IMG/VR virus record: IMGVR_UViG_3300043786_001845
Location: 1 to 64,000 of that record
Strand: one strand, 5' to 3'
Length of the DNA stretch: 64,000 nt
Origin: a virus
The notes beneath the pieces are model-generated. The model was not told the origin of the DNA, did not search any database, and was given only the letters and a program-made list of their open reading frames with translations. The position numbers and the translations under genes are program-made. How positions within the stretch are numbered: the stretch's first letter is position 1; each line of letters opens with the position of its first letter. Of the stretch, positions 24,737-33,982 are shown piece after piece.

Positions 24737-25243
24737 ATGGAACTCTGGTTCTTCAATCGAACAAGAATGCTGTCCGTTCGCCTCGCCAAACCCTGCCAGT
24801 GGCGACTCTTGCCGAGAGTCGTCACGGCTGACTTCACGAAGAAGTGGAAGCGAACGCGAATGCGCCGCAGGCTCGGCTCGACCACATTCCACTGGTTGTG
24901 CACCGTCATCGACGTCTCAACGTGGACCGGGCTCGAGTACGCGGAGGTGCAGCTCTGGCCTAGCGACTACCACAACATGCTCGCCGGCGGGCCGATCGTG
25001 CACGTGGGACCGCTCGATCTCCCGTCCCCGTCTTCTGGAGACGTCATCAGAGTCACGGAGGTGATCCCGCCACTCCAGATGGGCACGGGGCGCAGTTTCG
25101 AGGCCGTCGTCAAGCGCGTCCTGGGTGTCAGGGTCACTTCGATGGTCGAATTGCGCAGGACTGAGTTGGAAATCTGGCCCGCGGACTGGCTCCGCGTCTT
25201 CATCTTCAAACTGCGAAAGTCCTGGCCCCTGGTGAGCCGATAA
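24737..25243 (+). CDS. Hypothetical protein
   Basis: 168 residues, not recognised. Strongly basic N-terminus (FTKKWKRTRMRRRLGS) and beta-rich remainder with repeated LWP/IWP motifs (VQLWPSDY, LEIWPADW), suggesting an internally duplicated small domain. Last gene before a strong plus-strand terminator. Confidence 0.5.
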   Translation: MELWFFNRTRMLSVRLAKPCQWRLLPRVVTADFTKKWKRTRMRRRLGSTTFHWLCTVIDVSTWTGLEYAEVQLWPSDYHNMLAGGPIVHVGPLDLPSPSSGDVIRVTEVIPPLQMGTGRSFEAVVKRVLGVRVTSMVELRRTELEIWPADWLRVFIFKLRKSWPLVSR

Positions 25244-25250
25244 GTCGATA

Positions 25251-25283
25251 GCAGGAACGGGTGCGCCCGTTCCTGCTTTTTTT
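25251..25283 (+). terminator. Rho-independent terminator
   Basis: GCAGGAACGGG-TGCG-CCCGTTCCTGC followed by seven T. Ends the plus-strand operon that begins at 22403. Confidence 0.92.
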
Positions 25284-27033
25284 ATTTGAGCTTATAGACG
25301 TAGCGCAGCTGCCCGCAGTCCCAGAGGCGCGCGTACCCGAGTGCCTGGGCCATCTGCCACTCGGTCATGGACGCGTCGAAGCTCGGCTCCATGGCGAGCA
25401 GCTTGTGCCGCTGCAGGCTGGAGCGGTGGAGGCGCTTGTTCGAGTCGTTCTTGTGCACGTAGTCGTAGGAGACCTTCGTCTGCCTCTCCAGCCGGAAACC
25501 GACGAGCTCGTAGCCTCGGCTGCCCCGGAGGGGGGTCCACCGGAGATCCGCGTACGTTACTAATTCCTCGTGGTCGGAGAGGTCGTACGAGCGCCGGAAA
25601 GCCGCGATGATGCGCCCCAGCGCGCCCCGGACGACGCTGCCGCCGACGGTGCAGAAGCGCAGCAGCTCGAGCTGCCGCCCGGCCGAGCCGCCGGTGATCG
25701 CCCTCTCCCCGAAGGTCGCCAGGGCCAGCAGGAGGCCGTCGTCTCCACGGAGACCGACTGCCGCCTCGAGGAGGGGGATGCTCCCCTGGAGGTGGTTCGC
25801 GTCCAGGAAGGCGCGGGCCTCGCGAGCTGGGACGAAGGCGTCGACGGTCGTCTTCCTGGCGTCGAAGACCGCCAGCGGACGGCAGAGAATGGCGCGCAGG
25901 CGGGACTCCACCGTGGAGCGCCGACCCGCCCACTCGTCGGAGTAGACTCGGATCAGCTGGACGCCCAGGTCAGCCAGCCGCCGCGTCTTCTCCAGGGCAG
26001 CCCCCGGGCGGGCGGCCTCCCTCCCGCTGAACCACCGCTCCCTCGAGCGGCCCTCCGAGTGCCACCAGACGCCGTCGAAATCTATCGCCACCCCCCTCTC
26101 GGGAATGTACATGTCGACCTTGACCCTCGGGCTCTCCGGCATGAGCCCGGGGAAGTCGGATTGGACCCCGGGCGCGAGACCTCGGACGAAGTCGAGCAGC
26201 TGCAGCTGCCCGCGGGACGCCCGTCCCAGGCGCGCGCACGCCGGGCAGCGCACGCCGCCCTCGTCCCTCTGGAAGTTGTCCGGCCTGGCACGCCACTCGG
26301 TCCCGCAGGTCTTGTGCCGGTGGAGCACGGGAGTCTTCCCGGTCCTGTACGGCTCGAGCAACTCGTACTCGCCGAGGGACCGCACGAAGGCCGCGTAGGG
26401 CTCGCCGTACCTCTGGCACGCGCACTGCCTCGACGCGGTGGAGCCCTCGTCGAAGGTCTCCCGCACGCGCACCCAGGTCACGCTCTTCGTCTCGCCGCAC
26501 GACGTGCACGCGAACGAGATGGTAGTCTTCTCGGAGGCGGCGGTGGCTTTCCAGGTGGTGCCGCGCTCGTAGGCGGCCACGACGTCGCCGATGACGTGGT
26601 CCTGGGGATTGCCCGAGCAGGATGGGCAGCGCTGCCCTCCCCGCAGATTGGACGGCGACACCCTGAACATCCGGTCGGCGTGCGCCGCGCAGCGGAAGAC
26701 CACCGGCTCGAAGAGGCCGCGGTACTCGCTCTCGATCTCGTATCCCAGTTCGGCGCAGAGCGCCTCGAGCCGCGCCCGGCCGGCGTCGCGGTTCTTGTCG
26801 GCGGTCCTCCGGGCGGCACACGCCGGGCAGCCGCTTTTCTTTTTGTCGTTTCTGACCACGCTGTGGATTTCCGTCTGCCACGTGGAGTCGCAGTGGAGGC
26901 ACCGGAAACTGGCGAGCGTCCGGATGGTCGCCCCGTCCAGGTGCGAGGGGGACACGCGGACGAAGTGCCCCTCGAGGCACGCGGCCTCTAGGCGCATCGG
27001 CAGCGGGCGCGGATCTTTCGTGCTTGTTTTCAT
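25282..27033 (-). CDS. Zinc-ribbon, EDxHD/Vsr-like free-standing homing endonuclease
   Basis: 583 residues. The N-terminal half has at least four zinc-ribbon-like CxxC pairs (CLHC, CPAC, CPSC, CTSC, CPAC). The nuclease core is VKVDMYIPERGVAIDFDGVWW followed by H, then RLADLGVQLIRVYSDEW, the layout of the EDxHD/Vsr branch of PD-(D/E)XK enzymes. The C-terminal part (FLDANHLQGSIPL, ELLRFC, YADLRW, DYVHKND, DCGQLRYVYK) is a domain common in such phage endonucleases. It lies just downstream of the C-terminal RNAP beta-prime gene, so it probably homes into a nearby site. Confidence 0.8.
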   Translation of the reverse strand: MKTSTKDPRPLPMRLEAACLEGHFVRVSPSHLDGATIRTLASFRCLHCDSTWQTEIHSVVRNDKKKSGCPACAARRTADKNRDAGRARLEALCAELGYEIESEYRGLFEPVVFRCAAHADRMFRVSPSNLRGGQRCPSCSGNPQDHVIGDVVAAYERGTTWKATAASEKTTISFACTSCGETKSVTWVRVRETFDEGSTASRQCACQRYGEPYAAFVRSLGEYELLEPYRTGKTPVLHRHKTCGTEWRARPDNFQRDEGGVRCPACARLGRASRGQLQLLDFVRGLAPGVQSDFPGLMPESPRVKVDMYIPERGVAIDFDGVWWHSEGRSRERWFSGREAARPGAALEKTRRLADLGVQLIRVYSDEWAGRRSTVESRLRAILCRPLAVFDARKTTVDAFVPAREARAFLDANHLQGSIPLLEAAVGLRGDDGLLLALATFGERAITGGSAGRQLELLRFCTVGGSVVRGALGRIIAAFRRSYDLSDHEELVTYADLRWTPLRGSRGYELVGFRLERQTKVSYDYVHKNDSNKRLHRSSLQRHKLLAMEPSFDASMTEWQMAQALGYARLWDCGQLRYVYKLK

Positions 27034-27118
27034 GAAGGTGTTTCCAACTGGAGACGGGTGGGATGGGCGAGCCGGGTGACTCGCCTATCACACTATTCCC
27101 TCGGCTTCACCGTTTAAT

Positions 27119-28387
27119 TTACCGCAGCTCGCGCGTGTACTTCGCAAAGTCAATTTTTGCATGCTTTAGCGAGGTGTCGTGGAATGCCTTCAAACTTGCG
27201 TTCAACAGCACAGTTCCCACTCGGCTCGCCACCAGCCCGATGTTGGTTATGCCCATGCGGTAATGGAGCGTGCCGGCGCACCTCGAGCAGATGCCCTTCT
27301 TCGACCCGCAGAACAGCGGACTGCGGAGCTGCAGGGTCTTCCCCTTGATCGTCCCCGCCGACTCCGCCGTGATCTCGACGAGCTTCCCCCCCTCCTTGTA
27401 GAATCGGTACAGGTACTCGCGCGGCTCGTCCACCTCGACCCGCAGCGTGAGCGGCGTCCTGCAGTCCGACTCCGGGTCCGGGTCGAGCTGGAGGCCCTGG
27501 AACGCGGCGTTCAGCTGCTTTGCGATGTAGCCGCCCTGGGCGGTCATCATGGAGCGGCCGTACGACGCCTGGACGATGAGGTCGGCGTACGCCGGAATCT
27601 CCCTCTGCGGAATCCCCTCCTCCAGCGACGCCGTCGAGACCGTGATCTTCGACGGGTCGTCGGACTTGCGCATCGCGCCGCGCATCAGCGCCGTCGACTT
27701 GAAGTTGTTGCCGAGGGACCCCCTGGCCCCAGACGCGAAGATGTCGTACCCGGGGTCCTTCCCGTCGAGCTCCTTCGTCGACACCGCGATCAGCTCCTTC
27801 TCGGCGGCCGCCAGCTCCTTCAAGTCGCCGCCGCGGATCCGGTCCCCGCGCTCTCCGGAGAGGATCTCCTTCTTGAGCCTCCGCGCGGCCGCGGGCGCCC
27901 GGATGGTGTCGATGGTCATGGACGGGGCCAGGAACGAGGTCGGGGCGTAGCCGAGCCACTGCATCCGGTCGATCGCCCACGCCATGTCCTCGTGATCGAT
28001 CTTGCCGTCGAGGCGCGCGTCGACGAGCTGCTGCTCGATTTTCTTGATCGTCTTGCCGTCCCACGGCTGGTCGTGGTACGGAATCGCGGAGCGGAGAGCC
28101 CTGGACCTGGAGAAGATCAGATTGTTGGCCAGGAATCGGCCGACGGTCGTGCTCCTCACGGACTCCCATCCCGGAGACCAGCGGACGTCCCACTCCCCAG
28201 TCCCGCGGTTGCCGGGCGGGGGGCTGCGGAAGTCGGCCGGGATGTCGAGGATGGCCTGGGGGTCGTACTTGGACGAGCCCTTCCGCGTGGCGGCCAGCCA
28301 CGAGCGGAGCAGCGAGAGCGTGTAGTCGCCGGGCTGGACGCGCACCAGCTCGGCGGCATCCGCGGCCTGGGTGATCTTGCGTTCCAT
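27119..28387 (-). CDS. RNA polymerase beta-prime subunit, C-terminal part
   Basis: 422 residues from ATG 28387, one base after the upstream stop. It contains the bridge-helix/trigger-loop region: ASGARGSLGNNFKSTALMRG, then SLEEGIPQREIPAY and MMTAQGGYIAKQLN, a late CSRCAGTL cysteine pair, and VASRVGTVLLNASLKAFHD, the counterpart of the conserved C-terminal helix of beta-prime. It completes the enzyme whose metal site is in the intron-split gene at 19549-22247. Splitting of beta-prime at this level is a feature of giant-phage RNA polymerases. The beta chain is not in this window. Confidence 0.85.
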   Translation of the reverse strand: MERKITQAADAAELVRVQPGDYTLSLLRSWLAATRKGSSKYDPQAILDIPADFRSPPPGNRGTGEWDVRWSPGWESVRSTTVGRFLANNLIFSRSRALRSAIPYHDQPWDGKTIKKIEQQLVDARLDGKIDHEDMAWAIDRMQWLGYAPTSFLAPSMTIDTIRAPAAARRLKKEILSGERGDRIRGGDLKELAAAEKELIAVSTKELDGKDPGYDIFASGARGSLGNNFKSTALMRGAMRKSDDPSKITVSTASLEEGIPQREIPAYADLIVQASYGRSMMTAQGGYIAKQLNAAFQGLQLDPDPESDCRTPLTLRVEVDEPREYLYRFYKEGGKLVEITAESAGTIKGKTLQLRSPLFCGSKKGICSRCAGTLHYRMGITNIGLVASRVGTVLLNASLKAFHDTSLKHAKIDFAKYTRELR

Positions 28388-28388
28388 C

Positions 28389-28880
28389 TCAGGCCTCCGA
28401 GGCGCGGAATCCGGCCTCGCCGAGCAGTTTCGCGAGCTCGGCGCGCCCATTGGATGCCGTTCCGCCCAGGTACCGCAGCCGCACCTTCAGGCAGCCGTCC
28501 TCGGATGCGAACGAGCACGCGCCGTCCGGTGCCTCGCCGGAGAAGGCGGCCCGCGCGGCGTCCGCGTCTGGGCTGGCAGCCGGGGCCGTTATCTCGGCGT
28601 CCGCGATTGCCCTGCGGAGCGCCCACTCCCGCCCGCCGGCGCCCTCGTCGTGGTCCGCGTCGACCAGCCTGGCCGCGCAGGCGTCCTTTCCGTCCCACCC
28701 ACCTGCCCGCAGCGCCGCGGGCAGTCGCCCGAGAAGCGCCGCGAGCCTGGCTGGCCCGTCGACGCGGCCGGCCGCGGCCCGCAGGCGCTCACCGACCTCG
28801 GCGCTGGCGGTGAAGCCAGCGGTGGAGTGGGAGTGCTCCCAAAGGCCGAGCTCAAGCATCAATTCAATTTCGTCACTCAT
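28389..28880 (-). CDS. Hypothetical protein
   Basis: 163 residues, start ATG 28880 with GGAGACAGAG upstream. Alanine- and arginine-rich, helical (SAEVGERLRAAAGRVDGPAR), ending in a beta-rich CLKVRLRYLGGTASNG segment. Stop-to-start distance to the RNAP gene is one base, so the two are co-translated; a small RNAP-associated role is possible but unsupported. Confidence 0.55.
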   Translation of the reverse strand: MSDEIELMLELGLWEHSHSTAGFTASAEVGERLRAAAGRVDGPARLAALLGRLPAALRAGGWDGKDACAARLVDADHDEGAGGREWALRRAIADAEITAPAASPDADAARAAFSGEAPDGACSFASEDGCLKVRLRYLGGTASNGRAELAKLLGEAGFRASEA

Positions 28881-28925
28881 TCTCTGTCTCCTAGACTGTC
28901 CAAGGAAATGTTCAGACGGATTGGA

Positions 28926-28947
28926 CGGATGGGCCCGGGCCCATCCG
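28926..28947. other. Perfect 22-bp palindrome
   Basis: CGGATGGGCCC and its exact complement abut with no spacer, in the 116-base gap after the 262-residue gene. No T-run is present. It may act as a terminator-like hairpin or a protein-binding site. Confidence 0.5.
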
Positions 28948-28996
28948 CCTTCCAGGTATGGAAACACCGTCTCCAATGGGCGCCGTAGGATCGCGT

Positions 28997-29785
28997 CTAC
29001 GCGTACACGTTGTACGTGATCTCCAGCGCCTTGTTCGCCGACAAGAACTCGGTCGGGAACGTGATGCGGGAGAACATCTCGGGGTTGTTGAACACCGAGC
29101 CGCCGCGGGCGTCGCGGTTGCCCGGGCGGGCGAAGTACAGGCAGAGCTCGTTGATCCAGTTCGACGTTGCCGTGCGGCAGTCGTCCGGCGTCACGCTCAT
29201 GATGATCTGCTTGTACACCGTGTTGGCGGCCTCGTCGAAGAACCACACCGGATCGCGGCTGTCGAAGTGCTTCAGGTAGTACTTGAAGCCGGAGCCGTCC
29301 GCCTCGGCGTTGCCGTAGTTCTCGATCTCGCCGGCCGGGACGTAGGTCAGCGGGTCGCCGTCGCTGATGGCGGCCTGGGAGTGGAAGCGGAACGGGACGC
29401 GGTCAGCCAGGCCTACACCGCTGGCGCCGATGGGCGGCGGGGCGTACGGAGAGAAGGGGTCGGAGGCGGGGGCGCCACCGCGGCCGACGCCGAAGGCGAT
29501 GATGCGGCGGTCCAGGTCGCTCACGTAGGGCCGGACGCCATCATTCACGCCGTAGGAGTCGATCGTGTCGTTGAACAGCCGCTCGAGGGCGAACGTCCGG
29601 CCGCGGAGGACGATGAGGTTGTGCCGCCGCGTGAAGCAGACGCGCCCGGTCTCGTCCCTCATCGTGACGATGCCGGTCATTCCACCGAGGGCGTCGCCCT
29701 GCTCGCGGACCTCCCGATTGACGTGCTCATCGCGGGCGATGTCCATCGCGTCCTCGAAGGTGATGCGCTTTGGTGTGATTTCCAT
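28997..29785 (-). CDS. Virion-like protein, probably tail or baseplate
   Basis: 262 residues from ATG 29785 (MEITPKRITFEDAMD; SD-like GGAACC). Not an enzyme by inspection. Features such as NLIVLRGRTFALERLFND, FGVGRGGAPASDPFSPY and NWINELCLYFA are reminiscent of giant-phage baseplate-associated proteins. It follows the 999-residue baseplate-like gene with 8 bases between, same direction, consistent with a morphogenetic operon. Confidence 0.55.
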   Translation of the reverse strand: MEITPKRITFEDAMDIARDEHVNREVREQGDALGGMTGIVTMRDETGRVCFTRRHNLIVLRGRTFALERLFNDTIDSYGVNDGVRPYVSDLDRRIIAFGVGRGGAPASDPFSPYAPPPIGASGVGLADRVPFRFHSQAAISDGDPLTYVPAGEIENYGNAEADGSGFKYYLKHFDSRDPVWFFDEAANTVYKQIIMSVTPDDCRTATSNWINELCLYFARPGNRDARGGSVFNNPEMFSRITFPTEFLSANKALEITYNVYA

Positions 29786-29793
29786 TTCGGTTC

Positions 29794-32793
29794 CTAGTGT
29801 TCTGTGATCTTCACGAGGTGGTCGTCCAGACCGTGGCCTCCTCGGCCAGGCCGGCCGAGGCCGCGGGTGCGAATGCAGAGCGAGTCCCGGCGCGGCACCC
29901 CGGCGCGGATGGCGATCGTGTCCCGCCAGCCCGCGGCCGGCGACACGCGCAGCCACGCCGTCCGGACGCGGCCGACGCGCTCCAGTATCTCGACAATTTC
30001 CTGTTTCCCGAGCTTGCCGAGGATGCCGCGGGCCTCCTCCAGCCAGACGCCCTCTTCCGACCTTGACCATTCGATCAGCCAGTCGTGGACCTCGAGGAGG
30101 CCCAGCGGGAGGTCGTCGCGGGTCCAAGACGCCTCGACGCCGGAGAGGAGGTTCATGAGCCGGAGAGACTCCACGGCCGGGCGGTCCACGAGGAAGAACG
30201 TGCTGAAGTCGTGCAGGTCGGTCGTGTAGGCCTTGAAGAATCGGACCATCCGCTCGACGTACACCTTCATGATGTCGAACGACCCCAGGACGGTGGAGAG
30301 GTCCACGAGGTCGGTGCCCTCGAGAGCGTCCTCGAGCAACACAACGATGTCGATCAGCCCGCGCTCGTGACCCCCGGTCGCGTCGACGGAGCGCACCCAG
30401 GCACCGAGCTCCGGGTTGGATCGGTCCAGCCACTCCGAGTACCGCTCGGCGCCGGCGAACGCCTCGGTCTGGTAGCGCGCGACGAACTTGTGATCCCACA
30501 GGCGGCGGACCTCGCCGTGCCACGCCTCGGCGGTCGACTCCTCGCCGCCGCGCAGCGGGTCGGCAGGACCAGCCACGCGTCCTATCACGGAATCTGCTCC
30601 GTCGATCTTCGTCGCAACATCGATATTGCGCTTGAGCACCTCGACGATGTTGCGCGGGACGAGCGGGTCCGGCTGCTCCGCGACGCGGGCGAGAGTGGTC
30701 GAGAACGGGAGGAGCGAGACCTCGCCCGGGAACGCGACGCCGTCGGTCCTGGCGGCAAGGACGGTGGCGACGCCACTCTCGCCGTGAGGGATGATGTCGT
30801 CGACGCCGAATCTCCAGAGGAGGACCGTCAGGGCGGCCACAAGCGCCTCCAGTAGATTCATCGAAGAGACACCGATGCCCACGGATCCGGACACGGCGAG
30901 CGCCCCGTCGCGACCGCGCACGGTCGCGTCCTTCAACGTCGACCACAGGATCGCCATCGCCATCCCATTTCCGACCGCGTCGAGCGCCGCGCTCAGCGAG
31001 AAGTACTTCGTCTGCAGGATGGAGAATGCTGTGTCCCTCGCCTCCTGTCGCGTTGTCTCCCACGTGGCGTCCGCCGACACGAACTCGTCGTAGTCGCGGA
31101 TGTAGGAGATGTCGACGTTGGCGATGGTGCTCTCGGCCAGCTGGTCGTCAATGTCCGCCTTCTGGAAGCCCACCTCCGGGCTGCCGAAGTCCACGGCGCC
31201 CGGAGTCACGGCGCCGAGCTCATTGGTGAGCAGGCTGTCAGCGTCGAGGAACGCCAGCCACGAGATGGCGATCTTCGTCTCCTGCTCCTTCAGAAGCGCA
31301 ATCAGTCCGCGACCGTCTCCGGTCGGACCGATTCGCGTCACGGCGGCGCTTTGTGAGAGGGCTACCGCTGCTTCTGTCGCCCACCCGGTATTTCCTCTGG
31401 TGCTCCTGAAGACCGTACCGTCCGTGAGCGCGAGCTCGACGACCTCGTCGGGGGTGGGGTCGCGGGGAAGGGACGCGACGACGGTCCGGTTCGGGAAGTA
31501 CTTTACGAGGTAGTGCGTCCAGATGCGAACGTCCCTGTTCAGGCCGAATAAGCTCAGGATGTCCAGGAAGACCTGCGGGGTCCCCTTGTTCCCGATCAGG
31601 CCCTCCAGGTTCTTCGCGAGCCGGCGGCGGTAGGCCAGTGGGATGTCGTCGAACTGGTAGATCCCGAAACTGTAGAGGAGGTTCGTGATCTCGTAGTCCG
31701 TCATGCGGTCGACGTTCCCGACGCCGGAAATGCGGTCATCCACAGTCCGCAGGACTGCCATCCAGGCGATGAACAGGCGGCAGTAGTTGTAGTACAGCGG
31801 GTCGCCCTCGAGCGCCTCGTTGTAGAACGCGCTCTTGAATACCTTCGCCGAGACGGAGTGGAGGCCGACGTATCGCTGGTAAGTCTCGCGCGGCAGTGCG
31901 GGGGACATCTGCCCCCACTCGAGGATCTCAAACTGCTCCGCGGTCCTGGCGACGAACGGGTCGATGTTGCCGTCCCGGACGAGGCGACGGTAGTAGCCGT
32001 TGAGCTCCCCGCGGTAAGCCACATCCACCACGCGGAGCGGGTTCACCATCGGCCGACCATCGTCGCCGAAGACGATGTTTCCGGACGGATCCCGGAGGAA
32101 TAGTGGCTGCCGTACGTCCTCCCACGGACCGACGGCCTCGAAGCTCGAAATGGCGGCGCGGAGCGCCACCTCCTCCGACGTGCCGAGACCACCGGCTGCG
32201 ATGGTCAGGCGGGCCGACACGTACTCCTGGGGGGTCGAGATTAGGCTGCTCAGCCCATCTGGGTAGACGATCGAGCCGTCAGCCCCGCCGACGAATTGGG
32301 ACCCACTAGCCGGGCCGAGAGTCGAGAACTCCCCGGTGACTGAGTCGTACCACACCAGGGTCGGGACAAGGACCCTCGCCTTGACGGCGTCCACGTAGCA
32401 CTCGCCCGCGGGGACCCGGAGATGGATCCACCCGTCAGGAACCGCGCTGCGGATCGACCCGGACGGGATGCACACCCACGAGTTCGTCCCAGTCTGCTCC
32501 CACAGCAGGCCGTCGACGTCCACCGCGAGCTCGGAAGCGGAGCTCGCCCCGCCTCGCCTGTACCAGCTCGGGTCCCTCTTCGTTTCGGTCGAGCCGTCGC
32601 TTCCGAAGTAGGCCACGATTTGCTGCCAGTTTCGAGGCTGGGCGTCGCCAGGGGCGTAGCCGGCCCCGGCTCGGACGAGCGCGTCCAACTCGTACGCGTC
32701 GGCCTCCTCCTGTTCCTTGACCACCATAGTCCTCGAGAAATCCACCAGAGCCCGGAGCTCGGCCGTAGTATTCAGTTCGAGCGCGCTCGCCAT
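29794..32793 (-). CDS. Large baseplate/tail-type structural protein
   Basis: 999 residues, start ATG 32793 (a TTG at 32805 is an alternative). The segment MTDYEITNLLYSFGIYQFDD followed by IPLAYRRRLAKNLEGLIGNK resembles the tail-protein-I/baseplate type found in contractile phages. Elsewhere there are alternating strands and helices without enzyme motifs; PHGESGV and ADSLLTNELGAV are unremarkable. Size, position beside another virion-like gene and lack of signal peptide support a baseplate component. Confidence 0.6.
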   Translation of the reverse strand: MASALELNTTAELRALVDFSRTMVVKEQEEADAYELDALVRAGAGYAPGDAQPRNWQQIVAYFGSDGSTETKRDPSWYRRGGASSASELAVDVDGLLWEQTGTNSWVCIPSGSIRSAVPDGWIHLRVPAGECYVDAVKARVLVPTLVWYDSVTGEFSTLGPASGSQFVGGADGSIVYPDGLSSLISTPQEYVSARLTIAAGGLGTSEEVALRAAISSFEAVGPWEDVRQPLFLRDPSGNIVFGDDGRPMVNPLRVVDVAYRGELNGYYRRLVRDGNIDPFVARTAEQFEILEWGQMSPALPRETYQRYVGLHSVSAKVFKSAFYNEALEGDPLYYNYCRLFIAWMAVLRTVDDRISGVGNVDRMTDYEITNLLYSFGIYQFDDIPLAYRRRLAKNLEGLIGNKGTPQVFLDILSLFGLNRDVRIWTHYLVKYFPNRTVVASLPRDPTPDEVVELALTDGTVFRSTRGNTGWATEAAVALSQSAAVTRIGPTGDGRGLIALLKEQETKIAISWLAFLDADSLLTNELGAVTPGAVDFGSPEVGFQKADIDDQLAESTIANVDISYIRDYDEFVSADATWETTRQEARDTAFSILQTKYFSLSAALDAVGNGMAMAILWSTLKDATVRGRDGALAVSGSVGIGVSSMNLLEALVAALTVLLWRFGVDDIIPHGESGVATVLAARTDGVAFPGEVSLLPFSTTLARVAEQPDPLVPRNIVEVLKRNIDVATKIDGADSVIGRVAGPADPLRGGEESTAEAWHGEVRRLWDHKFVARYQTEAFAGAERYSEWLDRSNPELGAWVRSVDATGGHERGLIDIVVLLEDALEGTDLVDLSTVLGSFDIMKVYVERMVRFFKAYTTDLHDFSTFFLVDRPAVESLRLMNLLSGVEASWTRDDLPLGLLEVHDWLIEWSRSEEGVWLEEARGILGKLGKQEIVEILERVGRVRTAWLRVSPAAGWRDTIAIRAGVPRRDSLCIRTRGLGRPGRGGHGLDDHLVKITEH

Positions 32794-32818
32794 TGTCGGT
32801 CCCAACCCAGTATGTGTC

Positions 32819-32867
32819 TAAGCATCTGTTCGATTTTCACGCCATTGACGAAATGAACAGATGCTTA
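32819..32867. promoter_or_regulatory. Inverted repeat in divergent intergenic region
   Basis: TAAGCATCTGTTC (32819-32831) is exactly complementary to GAACAGATGCTTA (32855-32867), with further pairing (ATTT/AAAT) inside the loop. It lies between the minus-strand baseplate gene and the plus-strand Acb2 block, so it may be an operator or a leader hairpin for the plus-strand genes. Confidence 0.6.
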
Positions 32868-32894
32868 AATTTCGGAAAGGCTTTCGAGGGACAA

Positions 32895-33635
32895 ATGATG
32901 ACGACCAGACAACCAACGCCAACTGCGGGGCTGCCGGTGCCGGCGGCGGTCTCTACCGGCCTAGAGGCGATACGGTCATTCGAGGGCCGCGACGAGGAGC
33001 TGTGCATCACCGCCGGCGGGTTCTTCGAGGAGCCGTTCATGACGGGCCAGATGGTGACCGCGGAGGAGGTGACCCGGTTCATCAAGAAGACGGAAGCGCT
33101 AGTGCGCGGATGCCGGGAGTACAAGGCTTTCATCGCGCACCTGCGGATCGACCTCGGGATGGACCGTTGCTCGTTCCTCGCGAACGCGGACGTGAGCGAC
33201 GGCGTCGCGCTCGAGTTCCACCACTGCCCGCTGAACCTGTACGAGATCATCGACCTCATCCTGACTCACCGGCTCGCCCGCGGTCAGGCGGTGACGAGCA
33301 TGACCGTCGCGGACGAGGTCCTGCAGGCCCACTTCGCCGGAATGGTCGGCGTGGTCCCGCTGCTGCGCAGCATCCACAAGCTGGTGCACGGCGGGACGCT
33401 GAAGATCCACCCCGCGATGGTGCACGGGAACTGGCTGGAGCTTCTGCGGTCGTACCCGGACGGCGCCAGCGAGGAGATCGTCGCCAAGCTCATCGCGTTC
33501 TGCGAGACTTCCGAGGAGGAGGTAGCGGCGGCGGCCGCCCGCGTCGACGGGGCCACCGCCAGCCCGCGGCTGCGCGGTGACTCCGTCCCGACTCCGGGGC
33601 AGATCGGCCTGCTCCTGACGCTTCCCGCCGCCTAA
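32895..33635 (+). CDS. Unknown protein, paralogue of the gene at 34076
   Basis: 246 residues from ATG 32895 (GAGGGA upstream). The core is shared with the 231-residue neighbour: a residue-100 helix (YKAFIAHLRIDLGMDRC), ALEFHHCPLNLYEIIDL, VVPLLRSIHKLVH and IHPAMVHGNWLELL. The paired His in E-x-HH and the later HGNW recall ββα-metal (HNH-like) sites, but the spacing is not diagnostic. The two paralogues bracket the Acb2-like gene. Confidence 0.6.
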   Translation: MMTTRQPTPTAGLPVPAAVSTGLEAIRSFEGRDEELCITAGGFFEEPFMTGQMVTAEEVTRFIKKTEALVRGCREYKAFIAHLRIDLGMDRCSFLANADVSDGVALEFHHCPLNLYEIIDLILTHRLARGQAVTSMTVADEVLQAHFAGMVGVVPLLRSIHKLVHGGTLKIHPAMVHGNWLELLRSYPDGASEEIVAKLIAFCETSEEEVAAAAARVDGATASPRLRGDSVPTPGQIGLLLTLPAA

Positions 33636-33676
33636 TGAGTACCGTTTCCCAACCACTGATGTAAAAAGGAGCACAC

Positions 33677-33982
33677 ATGAGCGTCGAAGAGCAGAAATTC
33701 ACCCCGCCGCCCATCAAGGGCTACCGGTCTCTCACCCAGACCGAGGTCGACCTGATGAACGAGATCAAGCAGAAGGGCATCGAACTCCAGGAATTGATCC
33801 TTCTGGTACAGAATCACATCATTGCCCAGCAGAATAAGGCGGACGCCTCACCGTATGGGGCAGAGGAGTGGGAACGTCTCGACGCTGCGCAGCCGGAGCG
33901 CTGGATGGCCATCGGTCGCACCCACTTCCAGGAGGGCCTCATGGCACTGACTCGCTCGGTGGCGCAGCCGGGCTTCTTCTAA
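33677..33982 (+). CDS. acb2: Acb2/Tad1-hairpin family protein, likely anti-CBASS cyclic-nucleotide sponge
   Basis: 101 residues with a strong SD (AAAAGGAG). The pattern GYRSLTQTEVDLMNEIKQKG near the N-terminus and RWMAIGRTHFQEGLMALTRS-VAQPGFF at the end match the family that includes phage Acb2, which binds cyclic di- and trinucleotide signals and so blocks CBASS immunity. In known members the helical hairpins assemble into a hexamer. Recognition is from the two conserved blocks; ligand specificity cannot be read from sequence. Confidence 0.78.
   Translation: MSVEEQKFTPPPIKGYRSLTQTEVDLMNEIKQKGIELQELILLVQNHIIAQQNKADASPYGAEEWERLDAAQPERWMAIGRTHFQEGLMALTRSVAQPGFF

Noticed and set aside
25570-28813. 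Long plus-strand open frames of 473 and 544 codons
   Set aside because: They are antisense to the endonuclease and the RNAP C-terminal gene and read as Arg/Pro/Gly-rich GC-shadow sequence.
29786-31063. N-terminal extension of the 262-residue virion-like frame
   Set aside because: The extra 426 codons are Arg/Gly/Pro-rich, overlap the 999-residue gene in another frame, and an ATG with a ribosome site exists at 29785.
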